NCBI GenBank assembly: GCA_030725885.1
Contig: JANRET010000119.1
Location: 1-14,080, forward strand
Source of the DNA: Microbacteriaceae bacterium
Lineage (GTDB): Bacteria > Actinomycetota > Actinomycetes > Actinomycetales > Microbacteriaceae
Direction: 5' to 3'
DNA length: 14,080 nucleotides
A model generated the notes under the pieces. The model searched no databases, was not told the origin of the DNA, and worked only from the letters and a program-made list of their open reading frames with translations. The translations under genes were made by a program, and so were the position numbers. Below are positions 6,191 to 13,158 of the stretch, in pieces. Numbering within the stretch: the first letter of the stretch is position 1; every line of letters starts with the position of its first letter.

Positions 6191-7322
6191 GGGCGTTCTC
6201 CTTTGCGGTGTCCACAAGCCTCGGTAGGCGAATGGTGAATGTCGAGCCGACGCCCGGCTGAGAAAACAGTGTTACTTCGCCGCGATGACTGAGGGCAATG
6301 TGCTTAACGAGACTGAGGCCGAGCCCCGTGCCACCGGTGGTCCGGTCGCGGGATTCATCCACACGATAAAATCGTTCGAAAACCCTGGACTGTTCGTCGG
6401 CCGGGATGCCGACGCCCTGATCGGTGACAATGATGTCGACGTGGCCATTACGAGCGGTCACTCCGACTCCGACGGCTTGTTTGCGTCCCGAATACTGGAT
6501 TGCATTTTCGACCAGATTTTTGACCGCCACCGTCAACAGCTCACGGTCCCCCATCACAAATATGTCATCGGGGTATTTGGCGTTGACGGCGATGTCCTTG
6601 GCGTCGGCGATGACGACGGTCCGTTCGAGCGCCTCCCGAACTACCACCCCGATGTTGGCGGGCTTTGCCTTCGCCAAAATGTTGGACGTTTCGACCCTCG
6701 ACAGTTGAATGATTTCCGTGATCAGCGTCGACACTCGACGGGTCTCGCGGCGCAAGTTGTCGGCAAATTTGTGCATTCGAGTGGGGTCGTCGAGCGCTCC
6801 CTCCATGGCCTCGCTGAGAAGTGCAATGGCGCCGATCGGAGTTTTGATTTCATGGGTGACGTTCGCGATGAAATCACGCCGGATTGACTCGAAATCGCGC
6901 GCTTCGGTGTTGTCTTCGACCAGCACCAGGACAACACCGCTGCCGATTGTCACCGCGCGAGCGTGGAGGTATCGGATATCGCCGCCCTCGGACAGCGGCA
7001 ACTCGAAATCGACCGAGTTCGTGGTCGAGGAATCCTGGGTTTCGCGAACCAGCGCACGAATCTCTGGACTGCGAATCGTCCTGCCGGACACTAGACCCAG
7101 TGCGATGGCGCTGTTGGTCGCCCGGAGTACCGTGAGCGAATTGTCCACAACCATTCCCGCAGTTGCGAGAACCGAGATGAGACGTGAAGCGATGTCAGCG
7201 AGGGGCTCGTCCGCGGCCGCTTTCAGTCGGGTGTGACGAGCGCGGAAGACCAGATAGGTAGCAACCGCAACAAACACAGCGACCACGCTGGTCACTGCAA
7301 GGAAAACCCCGAAACTCACCAC
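6183..7322 (-). CDS. senX3: Sensor histidine kinase SenX3 (PhoR-like)
   Basis: A 379-residue membrane histidine kinase that senses phosphate limitation and phosphorylates RegX3. One transmembrane helix spans about residues 4-26, followed by basic RARHTRLK, so the N-terminus should face out and there is almost no extracytoplasmic part. Residues about 42-140 look like a PAS domain (GMVVDNSLTVLRATNSAIAL and an RYLHARAV strand). The kinase core has the H-box FIANVTHEIKTPIGA (151-165, H157), N-box NLVENAIQYS (269-278), G1 DQGVGIP (301-307), F-box ERFYRVDESRD (316-326) and G2 GGTGLGLSLVKHI (330-342). The start is GTG at 7322: the -10 box TAGCCT ends 6 nt upstream, predicting a leaderless mRNA, and a second GTG follows at once. 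SenX3, RegX3 and the divergent PhoU form the standard actinobacterial phosphate module. Confidence 0.94.
   Translation of the reverse strand: MVSFGVFLAVTSVVAVFVAVATYLVFRARHTRLKAAADEPLADIASRLISVLATAGMVVDNSLTVLRATNSAIALGLVSGRTIRSPEIRALVRETQDSSTTNSVDFELPLSEGGDIRYLHARAVTIGSGVVLVLVEDNTEARDFESIRRDFIANVTHEIKTPIGAIALLSEAMEGALDDPTRMHKFADNLRRETRRVSTLITEIIQLSRVETSNILAKAKPANIGVVVREALERTVVIADAKDIAVNAKYPDDIFVMGDRELLTVAVKNLVENAIQYSGRKQAVGVGVTARNGHVDIIVTDQGVGIPADEQSRVFERFYRVDESRDRTTGGTGLGLSLVKHIALSHRGEVTLFSQPGVGSTFTIRLPRLVDTAKENARE
6198..6204 (-). promoter_or_regulatory. Ribosome binding site that fixes the regX3 start
   Basis: On the minus strand AAAGGAG lies 7 nt before the GTG at 6190 and inside the end of senX3. 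It is one of the strongest Shine-Dalgarno matches in the window and selects the GTG over the upstream ATG at 6217. Confidence 0.75.
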
Positions 7323-7328
7323 CGTCTC

Positions 7329-7334
7329 AGGCTA
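7329..7334 (-). promoter_or_regulatory. -10 box of senX3 (leaderless type)
   Basis: On the minus strand TAGCCT is followed by exactly six bases and the GTG start codon of senX3. Together with the five bases before it, TCACCTAG is shared with the lrp promoter. No -35 match is visible, which would fit an activated promoter. Confidence 0.5.
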
Positions 7335-7415
7335 GGTGACGATTGGCACGGTATCGTGGACCTACGGCCCGCAAGGCCAGGCATTTAATCCGATGTTTGC
7401 GAATTGTTTGAGAGC

Positions 7416-7438
7416 GGTTCACCTTGCTCTGGTTCGCT
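7416..7438 (+). promoter_or_regulatory. Pho-box-like direct repeat before phoU
   Basis: GGTTCACC (7416-7423) and GGTTCGCT (7431-7438) are direct repeats 15 bp apart in the 143-bp senX3-phoU intergenic region. The core GTTCACC is the known half-site of the Streptomyces PhoP PHO box, where units are normally spaced 11 bp, so the spacing here is off. A weak -10 candidate (TACAGA, 7438-7443) directly follows, putting the repeat at the -35 position where RegX3/PhoB-type activators bind. Autoregulation of the phosphate module through this site is inference. Confidence 0.4.
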
Positions 7439-7465
7439 ACAGACATAAAGCCGAGAGGTAAGCAG

Positions 7466-8125
7466 ATGCGCGAAATGTTTGATCAAGAACTGCAATCCGT
7501 TCAACTTCGAATCGTCGAAATCGCGGACAGCGTGTTCACCATCGTGACCGACGCGACGACCGCGTTGTTGGAGACCGATGTCAAAGCCGCCGACCGTGCT
7601 CTCGCCGGTGCGGAAAGTGTGAGCGAAAAAGCCCTGTCCCTGGACGAACTCGTCATCCGAACGCTCGCACTGCAGGCACCGGTAGCTAAAGATTTGCGAA
7701 TTCTGGTGTCGACGCTCCGAATCTCGGCCTCTCTCGAGAGAATGTCGGCGCTCGCGTCGCACATTGCCACTATCGCTCGATTCCGCTTCCCCGATTCCGT
7801 GATTCCAGAATCGTTGTCCGACACCTTCGACGAGATGGTTCGACTTGACGTTCGCCTGTCCAAAAAACTCGTCAAGTTGCTCAAGAACACGTCCGTCGAC
7901 CTCGCCCGATCCATTCAGGCGGCCGACGCGCGCGTTGACGAACTCCACCGCGAAGTGTTCGAGGTTGTTCTCGACAAGTCGTGGAAAGAAAAGGCCGTGC
8001 ACACTGTGGACGTGACTCTTGCGAGCCGCTATCTGGAACGAATCGCCGACCATGTCGTCGAAATCTCGTCGAAGGTGAGCTATCTCACGACCGGTGAATG
8101 GTCGGACACCGACCTCGACGACTAG
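7466..8125 (+). CDS. phoU: Phosphate signalling protein PhoU
   Basis: A 219-residue cytoplasmic helical protein made of two PhoU three-helix bundles (about 1-105 and 115-205). It links the Pst phosphate transporter to the SenX3 kinase and keeps the Pho response off when phosphate is plentiful. The repeated motif is seen at SLERMSALASHIATIAR (89-105) and YLERIADHVVEISSKVSYL (189-207), exactly 100 residues apart. The second copy keeps the metal-ligand pattern ERIAD, while in the first the Asp is Ala (ERMSA), so that metal site may be weakened. The ATG at 7466 has the ribosome site GAGAGG (7453-7458) with 7-nt spacing; a TTG further upstream in frame is less likely. It is divergent from senX3 and converges on the acetyltransferase gene, sharing CTAG (8122-8125) for both stops. 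Confidence 0.95.
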   Translation: MREMFDQELQSVQLRIVEIADSVFTIVTDATTALLETDVKAADRALAGAESVSEKALSLDELVIRTLALQAPVAKDLRILVSTLRISASLERMSALASHIATIARFRFPDSVIPESLSDTFDEMVRLDVRLSKKLVKLLKNTSVDLARSIQAADARVDELHREVFEVVLDKSWKEKAVHTVDVTLASRYLERIADHVVEISSKVSYLTTGEWSDTDLDD

Positions 8126-8394
8126 CGGGTTGTCAGTTCCGCAAACTCGGGGTGCCGCTTAATCACAACCGGAATGAACGGACACACCCCGACGATTCGA
8201 TGAGTCGTGTTGTCGCGGAACCATTCCAGAACGGCGATAACGAGTTCCGTTCCTGCCCCGGAATTGCGCATGGTCGGAAGTACTTCGGTGTGAAAGAGCC
8301 GAGCGATGCCGTCGGTTACCTCGAAGTCGACCCAGCCAACGGGTTCACCGTCGCGAAGCCCAACGATGCGTTCGTCCGAAACCTGAATGTCCAT
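8122..8394 (-). CDS. Small GNAT-fold acetyltransferase (Acetyltransf_CG type)
   Basis: A 90-residue protein of the short GCN5-related group (PF14542, like human NATD1 and E. coli YjdJ). Visible features are EPVGWVDFEV, LFHTEVLPTMRNSGAGTELV with the 'HTEV.p....G.G..L' acetyl-CoA turn (usually RGQGIG-like, here RNSGAG), and the closing VCPFIPVVIKRHPEFAEL, where 'CPF...i.rHPEY..L' is diagnostic. The substrate is unknown in the family. The ATG at 8394 comes only 12 bp after the stop of the 14-TM exporter on the same strand, so it is likely co-transcribed with it; no strong ribosome site is seen. Its stop interlocks with that of phoU over 4 bp. Confidence 0.85.
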   Translation of the reverse strand: MDIQVSDERIVGLRDGEPVGWVDFEVTDGIARLFHTEVLPTMRNSGAGTELVIAVLEWFRDNTTHRIVGVCPFIPVVIKRHPEFAELTTR

Positions 8395-8406
8395 GACACC
8401 ATTCTG

Positions 8407-10101
8407 TTAGTGGCCCGCCGCCGCCGCGGCATCGACACTCTCTTGGTGGCCGCTCTTTTCCCGAAGTGGCTCATCCTTAATGAACCACGACAAGACGAAT
8501 GCGGCGAAGGCCACTATGAGCGCGACGAAATAAACCGATTGAGCGGACACCGCAAATCCCTCGATGAAGGGAAGCGCCAGAGCACTGTCCGCACCGTTCA
8601 GAAATGACGTATTACCTGACAATGCCCCGTTGAGGCTCTCCGGGTTGGCGGAACCCTGTTTCAAAAGGTCGATAATTCCGGCATTGGCAGGATTGTTCAC
8701 GATGTTCGGATCCCGAAAAGCGGTCGCCAAATCTGTTTGTGTTTGAGGTTGGGCGAAAATCTCTTTGATTGCTTCGGGAATTCGACCGAAGAGCACAGAG
8801 AAGAGCACCGCGGTGCCGAGAGTTCCGCCGATTTGGCGGAAGAAGGTCGCTGCCGCCGTGGCTACCCCCATGTGGTGTGGGTCTACCGCGTTCTGGCTCG
8901 CAAGAGTCAAGGTTTGCATCGTGAGCCCCAACCCTGATCCGACGAGAAGCATCCCCAGCATGAGGAATCCGAGGTCGGAATCACGGGTGATTTGACCGAG
9001 CCAGAGAAAGGCCATTACAAGCAACCCGGTTCCGACCACGGGAAGCATTTTGTAGCGCCCGGTTCGTGAAATAACCCGTCCGCCGATTGCCGTTGACACC
9101 ATGATTCCGATGACCAACGGCAACATCTGCATACCGCTCTCGGTTGGGTTTGACCCCACGACGAGCTGAAGGAATAGCGGAAGAGTCATCATCGCACCGA
9201 ACATGGCGAATCCGACCAGAACTCCGAGGACAGTGATTTGTGTGAACGTTGTCGATCGGAACAGGGATAGCGGTATCAGCGCGTTGTCACCCATCCGCGA
9301 CTCGGCGATGATGAAACCGACAATTCCCGCGATACCCAGCGCGTACATCAGGAGTGACAACGGGGATAACCAGCCCCAGTCGCGTCCCAGTTCGGCCACA
9401 ATCAACAAGGGAACCACCGACAAAATCACCGTCACCACACCGAGCCAATCGATAGGGACGTTGTGCCTGATTTGAGGCACGTGAAGGAAACGCCACACCA
9501 TGTACACCGCAATTGCGCCGATCGGTACATTAATGAGGAAAACCCAACGCCAGCCGTCAATCCACAACATTTCGTTCATCCCGGCGAAAAATCCGCCCAC
9601 GAGGGGACCGATGACGCTGGAGGAACCGAAAACGGCGATGAAAAACCCCTGATATTTGGCTCGCTCCCGCGGAGCCACCATGTCGGCGATGATAGTGAAT
9701 GCGAGCGACATCAGACCGCCCCCACCAATCCCCTGCAGAGCACGGAAACCGGCGAGAGAGCCCATAGACCAGGCGAAACCGGATGCGACCGATCCGATTA
9801 AGAAGATGATGATCGACCACATATAGATGGGTCGTCGACCGAAAATGTCACTCAGTTTTCCCGCAATAGGAGTGACAACAGTAGACGTGATGAGGTAGGC
9901 CGTCGTGACCCACGCCTGCAACGCCAACCCATTGAGGTCGTCCGCGATAGTTCGCATGGCAGTTCCGACAACGGTTTGGTCCAGCGCCGAGAGAAAGAGG
10001 CCGGACATGAGCCCGATAAGTACGAGCCAAATCTGACGCGGCGTCATTGAGGGAGTAGCGGAAACTGCGGGTGAAAGGGTCGATTTTGGCACGGCGTTCA
10101 T
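8407..10101 (-). CDS. MFS drug:H+ antiporter, DHA2 family (EmrB/QacA type)
   Basis: A 564-residue exporter with about 14 predicted helices, the size and layout of DHA2 multidrug transporters. LDQTVVGTAMRTIADDL (40-56) is the helix-1 motif D1 with the conserved Asp at 41. GKLSDIFGRRPIY (81-93) is loop-2 motif A, and GSSSVIGPLVGGFF (159-172) is antiporter motif C. GWRWVFLINVPIG (183-195) is also typical. A long polar loop of about 80 residues precedes the last helix (from EAIKEIFAQPQTQTD to GADSALALPFIEGF), as in EmrB/LfrA-like proteins. The tail is charged with an alanine-rich end. The drug or metabolite exported cannot be told from sequence. The ATG at 10101 is divergent from vanY with 24 bp between them, and the acetyltransferase follows 12 bp downstream. 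Confidence 0.92.
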   Translation of the reverse strand: MNAVPKSTLSPAVSATPSMTPRQIWLVLIGLMSGLFLSALDQTVVGTAMRTIADDLNGLALQAWVTTAYLITSTVVTPIAGKLSDIFGRRPIYMWSIIIFLIGSVASGFAWSMGSLAGFRALQGIGGGGLMSLAFTIIADMVAPRERAKYQGFFIAVFGSSSVIGPLVGGFFAGMNEMLWIDGWRWVFLINVPIGAIAVYMVWRFLHVPQIRHNVPIDWLGVVTVILSVVPLLIVAELGRDWGWLSPLSLLMYALGIAGIVGFIIAESRMGDNALIPLSLFRSTTFTQITVLGVLVGFAMFGAMMTLPLFLQLVVGSNPTESGMQMLPLVIGIMVSTAIGGRVISRTGRYKMLPVVGTGLLVMAFLWLGQITRDSDLGFLMLGMLLVGSGLGLTMQTLTLASQNAVDPHHMGVATAAATFFRQIGGTLGTAVLFSVLFGRIPEAIKEIFAQPQTQTDLATAFRDPNIVNNPANAGIIDLLKQGSANPESLNGALSGNTSFLNGADSALALPFIEGFAVSAQSVYFVALIVAFAAFVLSWFIKDEPLREKSGHQESVDAAAAAGH

Positions 10102-10112
10102 CCTACGCCCGC

Positions 10113-10120
10113 TAACGTTA
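10113..10120. promoter_or_regulatory. Palindromic -10 box shared by divergent promoters
   Basis: TAACGTTA is its own reverse complement and reads TAACGT (TANNNT) on both strands. Towards vanY it is followed by 7 nt and the ATG at 10126, predicting a leaderless mRNA. Towards the DHA2 exporter the ATG lies 13 nt beyond, predicting a leader of only about 6 nt. The 24 bp between the genes hold no second convincing -10. No good -35 was found at 16-18 bp in either direction, and a TTGGCA at 10086-10091 is 21 bp away. Confidence 0.45.
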
Positions 10121-10125
10121 AGGGG

Positions 10126-10902
10126 ATGTTTCGAACCCTCGCCCTCATCGCCACCGTTTCAGTTCTCCTGACAGGGTGTGTGACGTCATCCCCTCCCCAA
10201 TCAGAAATTCCGGCGCCCACTCAACAGTCCCCGACCGCGACGGCAGCCCCAGTCCCGTCCACACCACCACCCCCCACGGCTGTTGCCGCGGTATTCGACA
10301 CGACCCTCTATTCCATCGACGAGGCCGATTCTCTGTGGGTTGTGGTGGACAAGTTACGGCGTTTGTCACCGAAAAAATACGTGCCGAAAAGCCTCACGAC
10401 TATGAACGTTCCCCACGCCTATACGCCGATTCTTCGACGGGATGCGGCAAAGGCCTATCTCAAAATGTTTCGCGCGGCGCGCAGAGACGGAATTAACCTG
10501 GTTGTCCAGAGCGGCTACCGGTCGTATTCGTCACAGGTTTCGGTATACAACGGTTGGGTCGCGTCGATTGGCCGAAACGCGGCCGATTTGCAGAGCGCAC
10601 GCCCGGGTCATTCCGAGCACCAAATTGGGCTGTCCGTCGATATCGCCGCCGCGAACCGAGTGTGCACGATACAAGCGTGTTTTGGGCGAACACCGGAAGG
10701 TAAATGGTTGATGCACAATGCGCCACGCTTCGGGTGGCACCTGCGATATCCCAAAGGAAAAACGTCGATCACGGGGTATATCTACGAACCGTGGCATTGG
10801 CGCTACGTCGGGGTGGAACTTGCCGTGGAACTGAGCCTGACGCCGAAAATCACTTTGGAAGAGTTTTTCGGTTTACCCGCCGCTCCCAATTACGCCAAAT
10901 AA
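10126..10902 (+). CDS. D-alanyl-D-alanine carboxypeptidase, VanY-like M15B lipoprotein
   Basis: A 258-residue cell-surface zinc peptidase expected to trim the terminal D-Ala of peptidoglycan stem peptides. Residues 1-17 are a lipoprotein signal peptide with lipobox LTGC, so Cys18 should be lipidated. A Pro/Thr/Ser-rich linker follows to about residue 53. The M15B domain carries SGYRSYSSQ (129-137, substrate-binding R131), PGHSEHQIGLSVDI (160-173, zinc ligands H165 and D172) and EPWHWRYVG (221-229, catalytic E221 and zinc ligand H224), so all key residues are present. C180 and C185 could form a disulfide. The ATG at 10126 is preceded at once by AAGGGG, too close to act as a ribosome site, and a TAACGT -10 box ends 7 nt before it. 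Resistance to glycopeptides is not implied; most chromosomal homologues are housekeeping. Confidence 0.93.
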   Translation: MFRTLALIATVSVLLTGCVTSSPPQSEIPAPTQQSPTATAAPVPSTPPPPTAVAAVFDTTLYSIDEADSLWVVVDKLRRLSPKKYVPKSLTTMNVPHAYTPILRRDAAKAYLKMFRAARRDGINLVVQSGYRSYSSQVSVYNGWVASIGRNAADLQSARPGHSEHQIGLSVDIAAANRVCTIQACFGRTPEGKWLMHNAPRFGWHLRYPKGKTSITGYIYEPWHWRYVGVELAVELSLTPKITLEEFFGLPAAPNYAK

Positions 10903-10930
10903 TCGCCCGGCTAGGCACTCTCGCCCGCGA

Positions 10931-10936
10931 TAGTCT
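10931..10936 (+). promoter_or_regulatory. Probable -10 box of the pheA-serS-HAD operon
   Basis: TAGTCT fits TANNNT and would start transcription near 10943, giving a leader of about 24 nt with the strong ribosome site AAAGGAG (10955-10961). No -35 consensus is seen. The 64-bp vanY-pheA gap holds no hairpin with a T-run, so some readthrough from vanY is possible. Confidence 0.45.
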
Positions 10937-10966
10937 GGAATCCCTGCGATTAGGAAAGGAGCCACC

Positions 10967-11890
10967 GTGGTGTACGCCTATTTAGGGCCGGTTGGCACTT
11001 TCACTTGGGCCGCGCTGGGGCAAGTTCCCGAAGCGGAAGGTCAGGATTGGCTTCCCGTCAATAACGTCGGGGACGCGCTGGCCGCGGTGGTTGACGGGCG
11101 CGCCGACGCGGCAATGATTGCCGTCGAAAATTCCGTCGAAGGTGGTGTGAGCGCGGCACAGGATGCGCTTGCGCAGTCGTCCGGGCTACAAATCCTGGGG
11201 GAGTTTCTTGTCCCCGTGAATTTTGATGTCGTAGCTCGTCCGGGCACCACGCTCGCCGATGCTCACGTCGTTGTGGCGCACCCGGTTGCCTACGCCCAGT
11301 GCCGACAGTGGCTCGAAGCACATATTCCTCACCATCAACACATGCCCGCAACGTCCAACGTGTCAGCCGCACTGGACGTCGCTGAGGGTCGCCACGGCGA
11401 CGCGGCAATTGCGCCTGCCGGATTTGCGATGCACGCGGAGCTTGAAACTCTCGACACGCTCGTCGGTGATAACCCGTCCGCGGTCACCAGGTTTGTCCTC
11501 ATTGGTCGTCGTCGGGCAGTGTCACCACGCACGGGAACGGATAAAACAACGGTCATCGTTGAACTGCCGCATGATCGGCCCGGCGGACTCCTGGAGATGT
11601 TGGAGCAATTCGCCACACGCGGAGTCAACCTGTCACTTTTAGAATCACGGCCAATCGGAGATGCGCTCGGTCGCTATCGGTTCGTGATCGATATCGACGG
11701 GCACATCGAGGACGAACGGGTCGCGGACGCGCTTCTTGGGCTGAAACGCTACAGCCCCGGACTTCAGTTCCTTGGTTCCTACCGTCGAGCGGATGGGTAC
11801 ACACCGACCGTCGCCGAACAGTATTCCGACACCGCGTTTGTCGATGCGAGGGCGTGGCTCGACCGGCTCGTCACCGGGGAAGAAGGCTGA
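10967..11890 (+). CDS. pheA: Prephenate dehydratase PheA
   Basis: A 307-residue enzyme converting prephenate to phenylpyruvate in phenylalanine biosynthesis. The catalytic domain (1 to about 180) has [13 protein letters not shown] (4-16), [12 protein letters not shown] (50-61), [13 protein letters not shown] (104-116), GDAAIAP (144-150) and the TRF catalytic motif in [10 protein letters not shown] (171-180, T174). A C-terminal ACT regulatory domain (about 194-273) has [12 protein letters not shown] and NLSLLESRP with the phenylalanine-binding ESRP at 226-229, so feedback inhibition by phenylalanine is expected. The chorismate mutase domain of E. coli PheA is absent, as usual in actinobacteria. 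The start is GTG at 10967, 5 nt after AAAGGAG; a second GTG at 10970 (8-nt spacing) is equally possible. serS begins 2 bp after the stop. Confidence 0.95.
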   Translation: MVYAYLGPVGTFTWAALGQVPEAEGQDWLPVNNVGDALAAVVDGRADAAMIAVENSVEGGVSAAQDALAQSSGLQILGEFLVPVNFDVVARPGTTLADAHVVVAHPVAYAQCRQWLEAHIPHHQHMPATSNVSAALDVAEGRHGDAAIAPAGFAMHAELETLDTLVGDNPSAVTRFVLIGRRRAVSPRTGTDKTTVIVELPHDRPGGLLEMLEQFATRGVNLSLLESRPIGDALGRYRFVIDIDGHIEDERVADALLGLKRYSPGLQFLGSYRRADGYTPTVAEQYSDTAFVDARAWLDRLVTGEEG

Positions 11891-11892
11891 CG

Positions 11893-13158
11893 ATGATCGA
11901 CCCCGCACTGCTTCGGGCGGAACCAGAGGTTGTCCGCGCCTCACTCCTCGCCCGCCGTGAGGACCCTGCTGTGGTGGATCGGGCACTCGCAGCCGATCAG
12001 GTCCGCCGCGATGCCATCGTTCACTTCGAAACGCTTCGAGCGGAACAAAACGCCCACGGTAAAATCGTTGCTGCCGCATCGAAAGAGGACAAGGCGGTTC
12101 TTATCGCCGCGGCACAGGATTTAGCCGAGCGCGTCAAAATTGCCGAGAAAGTCGCAACCGAAGCGGGCGAGAATTTCACTCGCGTCGCGGGCGGAATCGG
12201 GAACATCATCATCGACGGAGTGCCGGCCGGGGGCGAGGAAAACTTCGTCACGTTACGCGAGGTGGGCGACGTTCCCGCGTTCGATTTTGAGCCACGCGAT
12301 CACCTCGAGCTGGGTGAAATGCTGGGCGCGATTGACATGCTCCGTGGAACCAAGGTCTCCGGTTCACGTTTTTATTTCTTGTCGGGAATCGGCGCCCGGC
12401 TTGAAATCGCACTGATGTCGCTGGCGTTGGACCGCGCCCTTGAGGCGGGCTTCACCCCCCTCATCACGCCGACGTTGGTAAACCCCGCCATCATGCAGGG
12501 CACGGGATTTCTGGGGGCGCACTCGGACGAGATCTATTACCTGCCCGCCGATGATCTGTATCTGACGGGAACGAGCGAGGTCGCTCTCGCCGGTTTTCAC
12601 GCGGACGAAATCCTTGATCTGACCAACGGACCGAAACGGTACGCGGGTTGGTCGACCTGTTATCGACGTGAGGCCGGCTCGTACGGCAAAGACACCCGCG
12701 GAATTCTGCGCGTTCACCAGTTCAACAAGCTTGAGATGTTCTCGTACTGCGCTCCGGCCGAGGCCGAGACGGAACACGACCGTCTCGTCGCGTGGCAAGA
12801 GGAAATGATGCAACTTCTTGGTCTTTCCTACCGCGTGATCGATGTTGCGGCGGGCGACCTTGGTTCGTCGGCGGCGCGAAAATTCGACATCGAGGCGTGG
12901 ATTCCGACTCAGGGCACGTACCGGGAACTGACGTCAACATCGAACTGCACGACGTTCCAAGCGCGTCGCCTGAACATCCGGCATCGTCCGGACGGGGGTG
13001 CGACCGAGACCGTCGCAACACTCAATGGCACACTCGCAACCACCCGATGGCTGGTGGCAATTCTCGAGACGCATCAAAACGCGAACGGTTCGGTCGCCAT
13101 CCCCGACGCACTCCGTCCGTACCTCGGTGGCCTCGCCGTCGCAGAACCTCTGTCGTGA
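11893..13158 (+). CDS. serS: Seryl-tRNA synthetase SerS
   Basis: A 421-residue class II synthetase that charges tRNA-Ser (and tRNA-Sec where present). Residues 1 to about 105 form the tRNA-binding coiled-coil arm, opening with [20 protein letters not shown]. The catalytic core shows motif 1 around [20 protein letters not shown] (186-205), TGTSEVAL (225-232), motif 2 [20 protein letters not shown] (256-275), [18 protein letters not shown] (343-360) and motif 3 [16 protein letters not shown] (377-392, R385). All hallmark residues are intact. The ATG at 11893 gives the conserved MIDP start, 2 bp after the pheA stop with only a weak GAAGAAGG upstream, so translation is probably coupled. A 13-codon extension in frame would overlap pheA and lacks support. 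A tRNA-Ser gene lies about 0.85 kb downstream. Confidence 0.97.
   Translation: MIDPALLRAEPEVVRASLLARREDPAVVDRALAADQVRRDAIVHFETLRAEQNAHGKIVAAASKEDKAVLIAAAQDLAERVKIAEKVATEAGENFTRVAGGIGNIIIDGVPAGGEENFVTLREVGDVPAFDFEPRDHLELGEMLGAIDMLRGTKVSGSRFYFLSGIGARLEIALMSLALDRALEAGFTPLITPTLVNPAIMQGTGFLGAHSDEIYYLPADDLYLTGTSEVALAGFHADEILDLTNGPKRYAGWSTCYRREAGSYGKDTRGILRVHQFNKLEMFSYCAPAEAETEHDRLVAWQEEMMQLLGLSYRVIDVAAGDLGSSAARKFDIEAWIPTQGTYRELTSTSNCTTFQARRLNIRHRPDGGATETVATLNGTLATTRWLVAILETHQNANGSVAIPDALRPYLGGLAVAEPLS

Noticed and set aside
7366..7378. GGCC-N5-GGCC as a terminator hairpin between senX3 and phoU
   Set aside because: The arms are only 4 bp and self-palindromic, no T-run follows, and the site lies between two divergent starts where no terminator is needed.
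7385..8053. A 222-codon minus-strand open frame opposite phoU
   Set aside because: It is fully antisense to phoU, whose product is unmistakable. Its translation has no recognisable pattern, and it would extend the opposite way into the intergenic Pho region.
10126..10902. VanY-like gene as part of a vancomycin resistance cluster
   Set aside because: No vanHAX, vanRS or related genes are present. Chromosomal M15B carboxypeptidases are common housekeeping enzymes.
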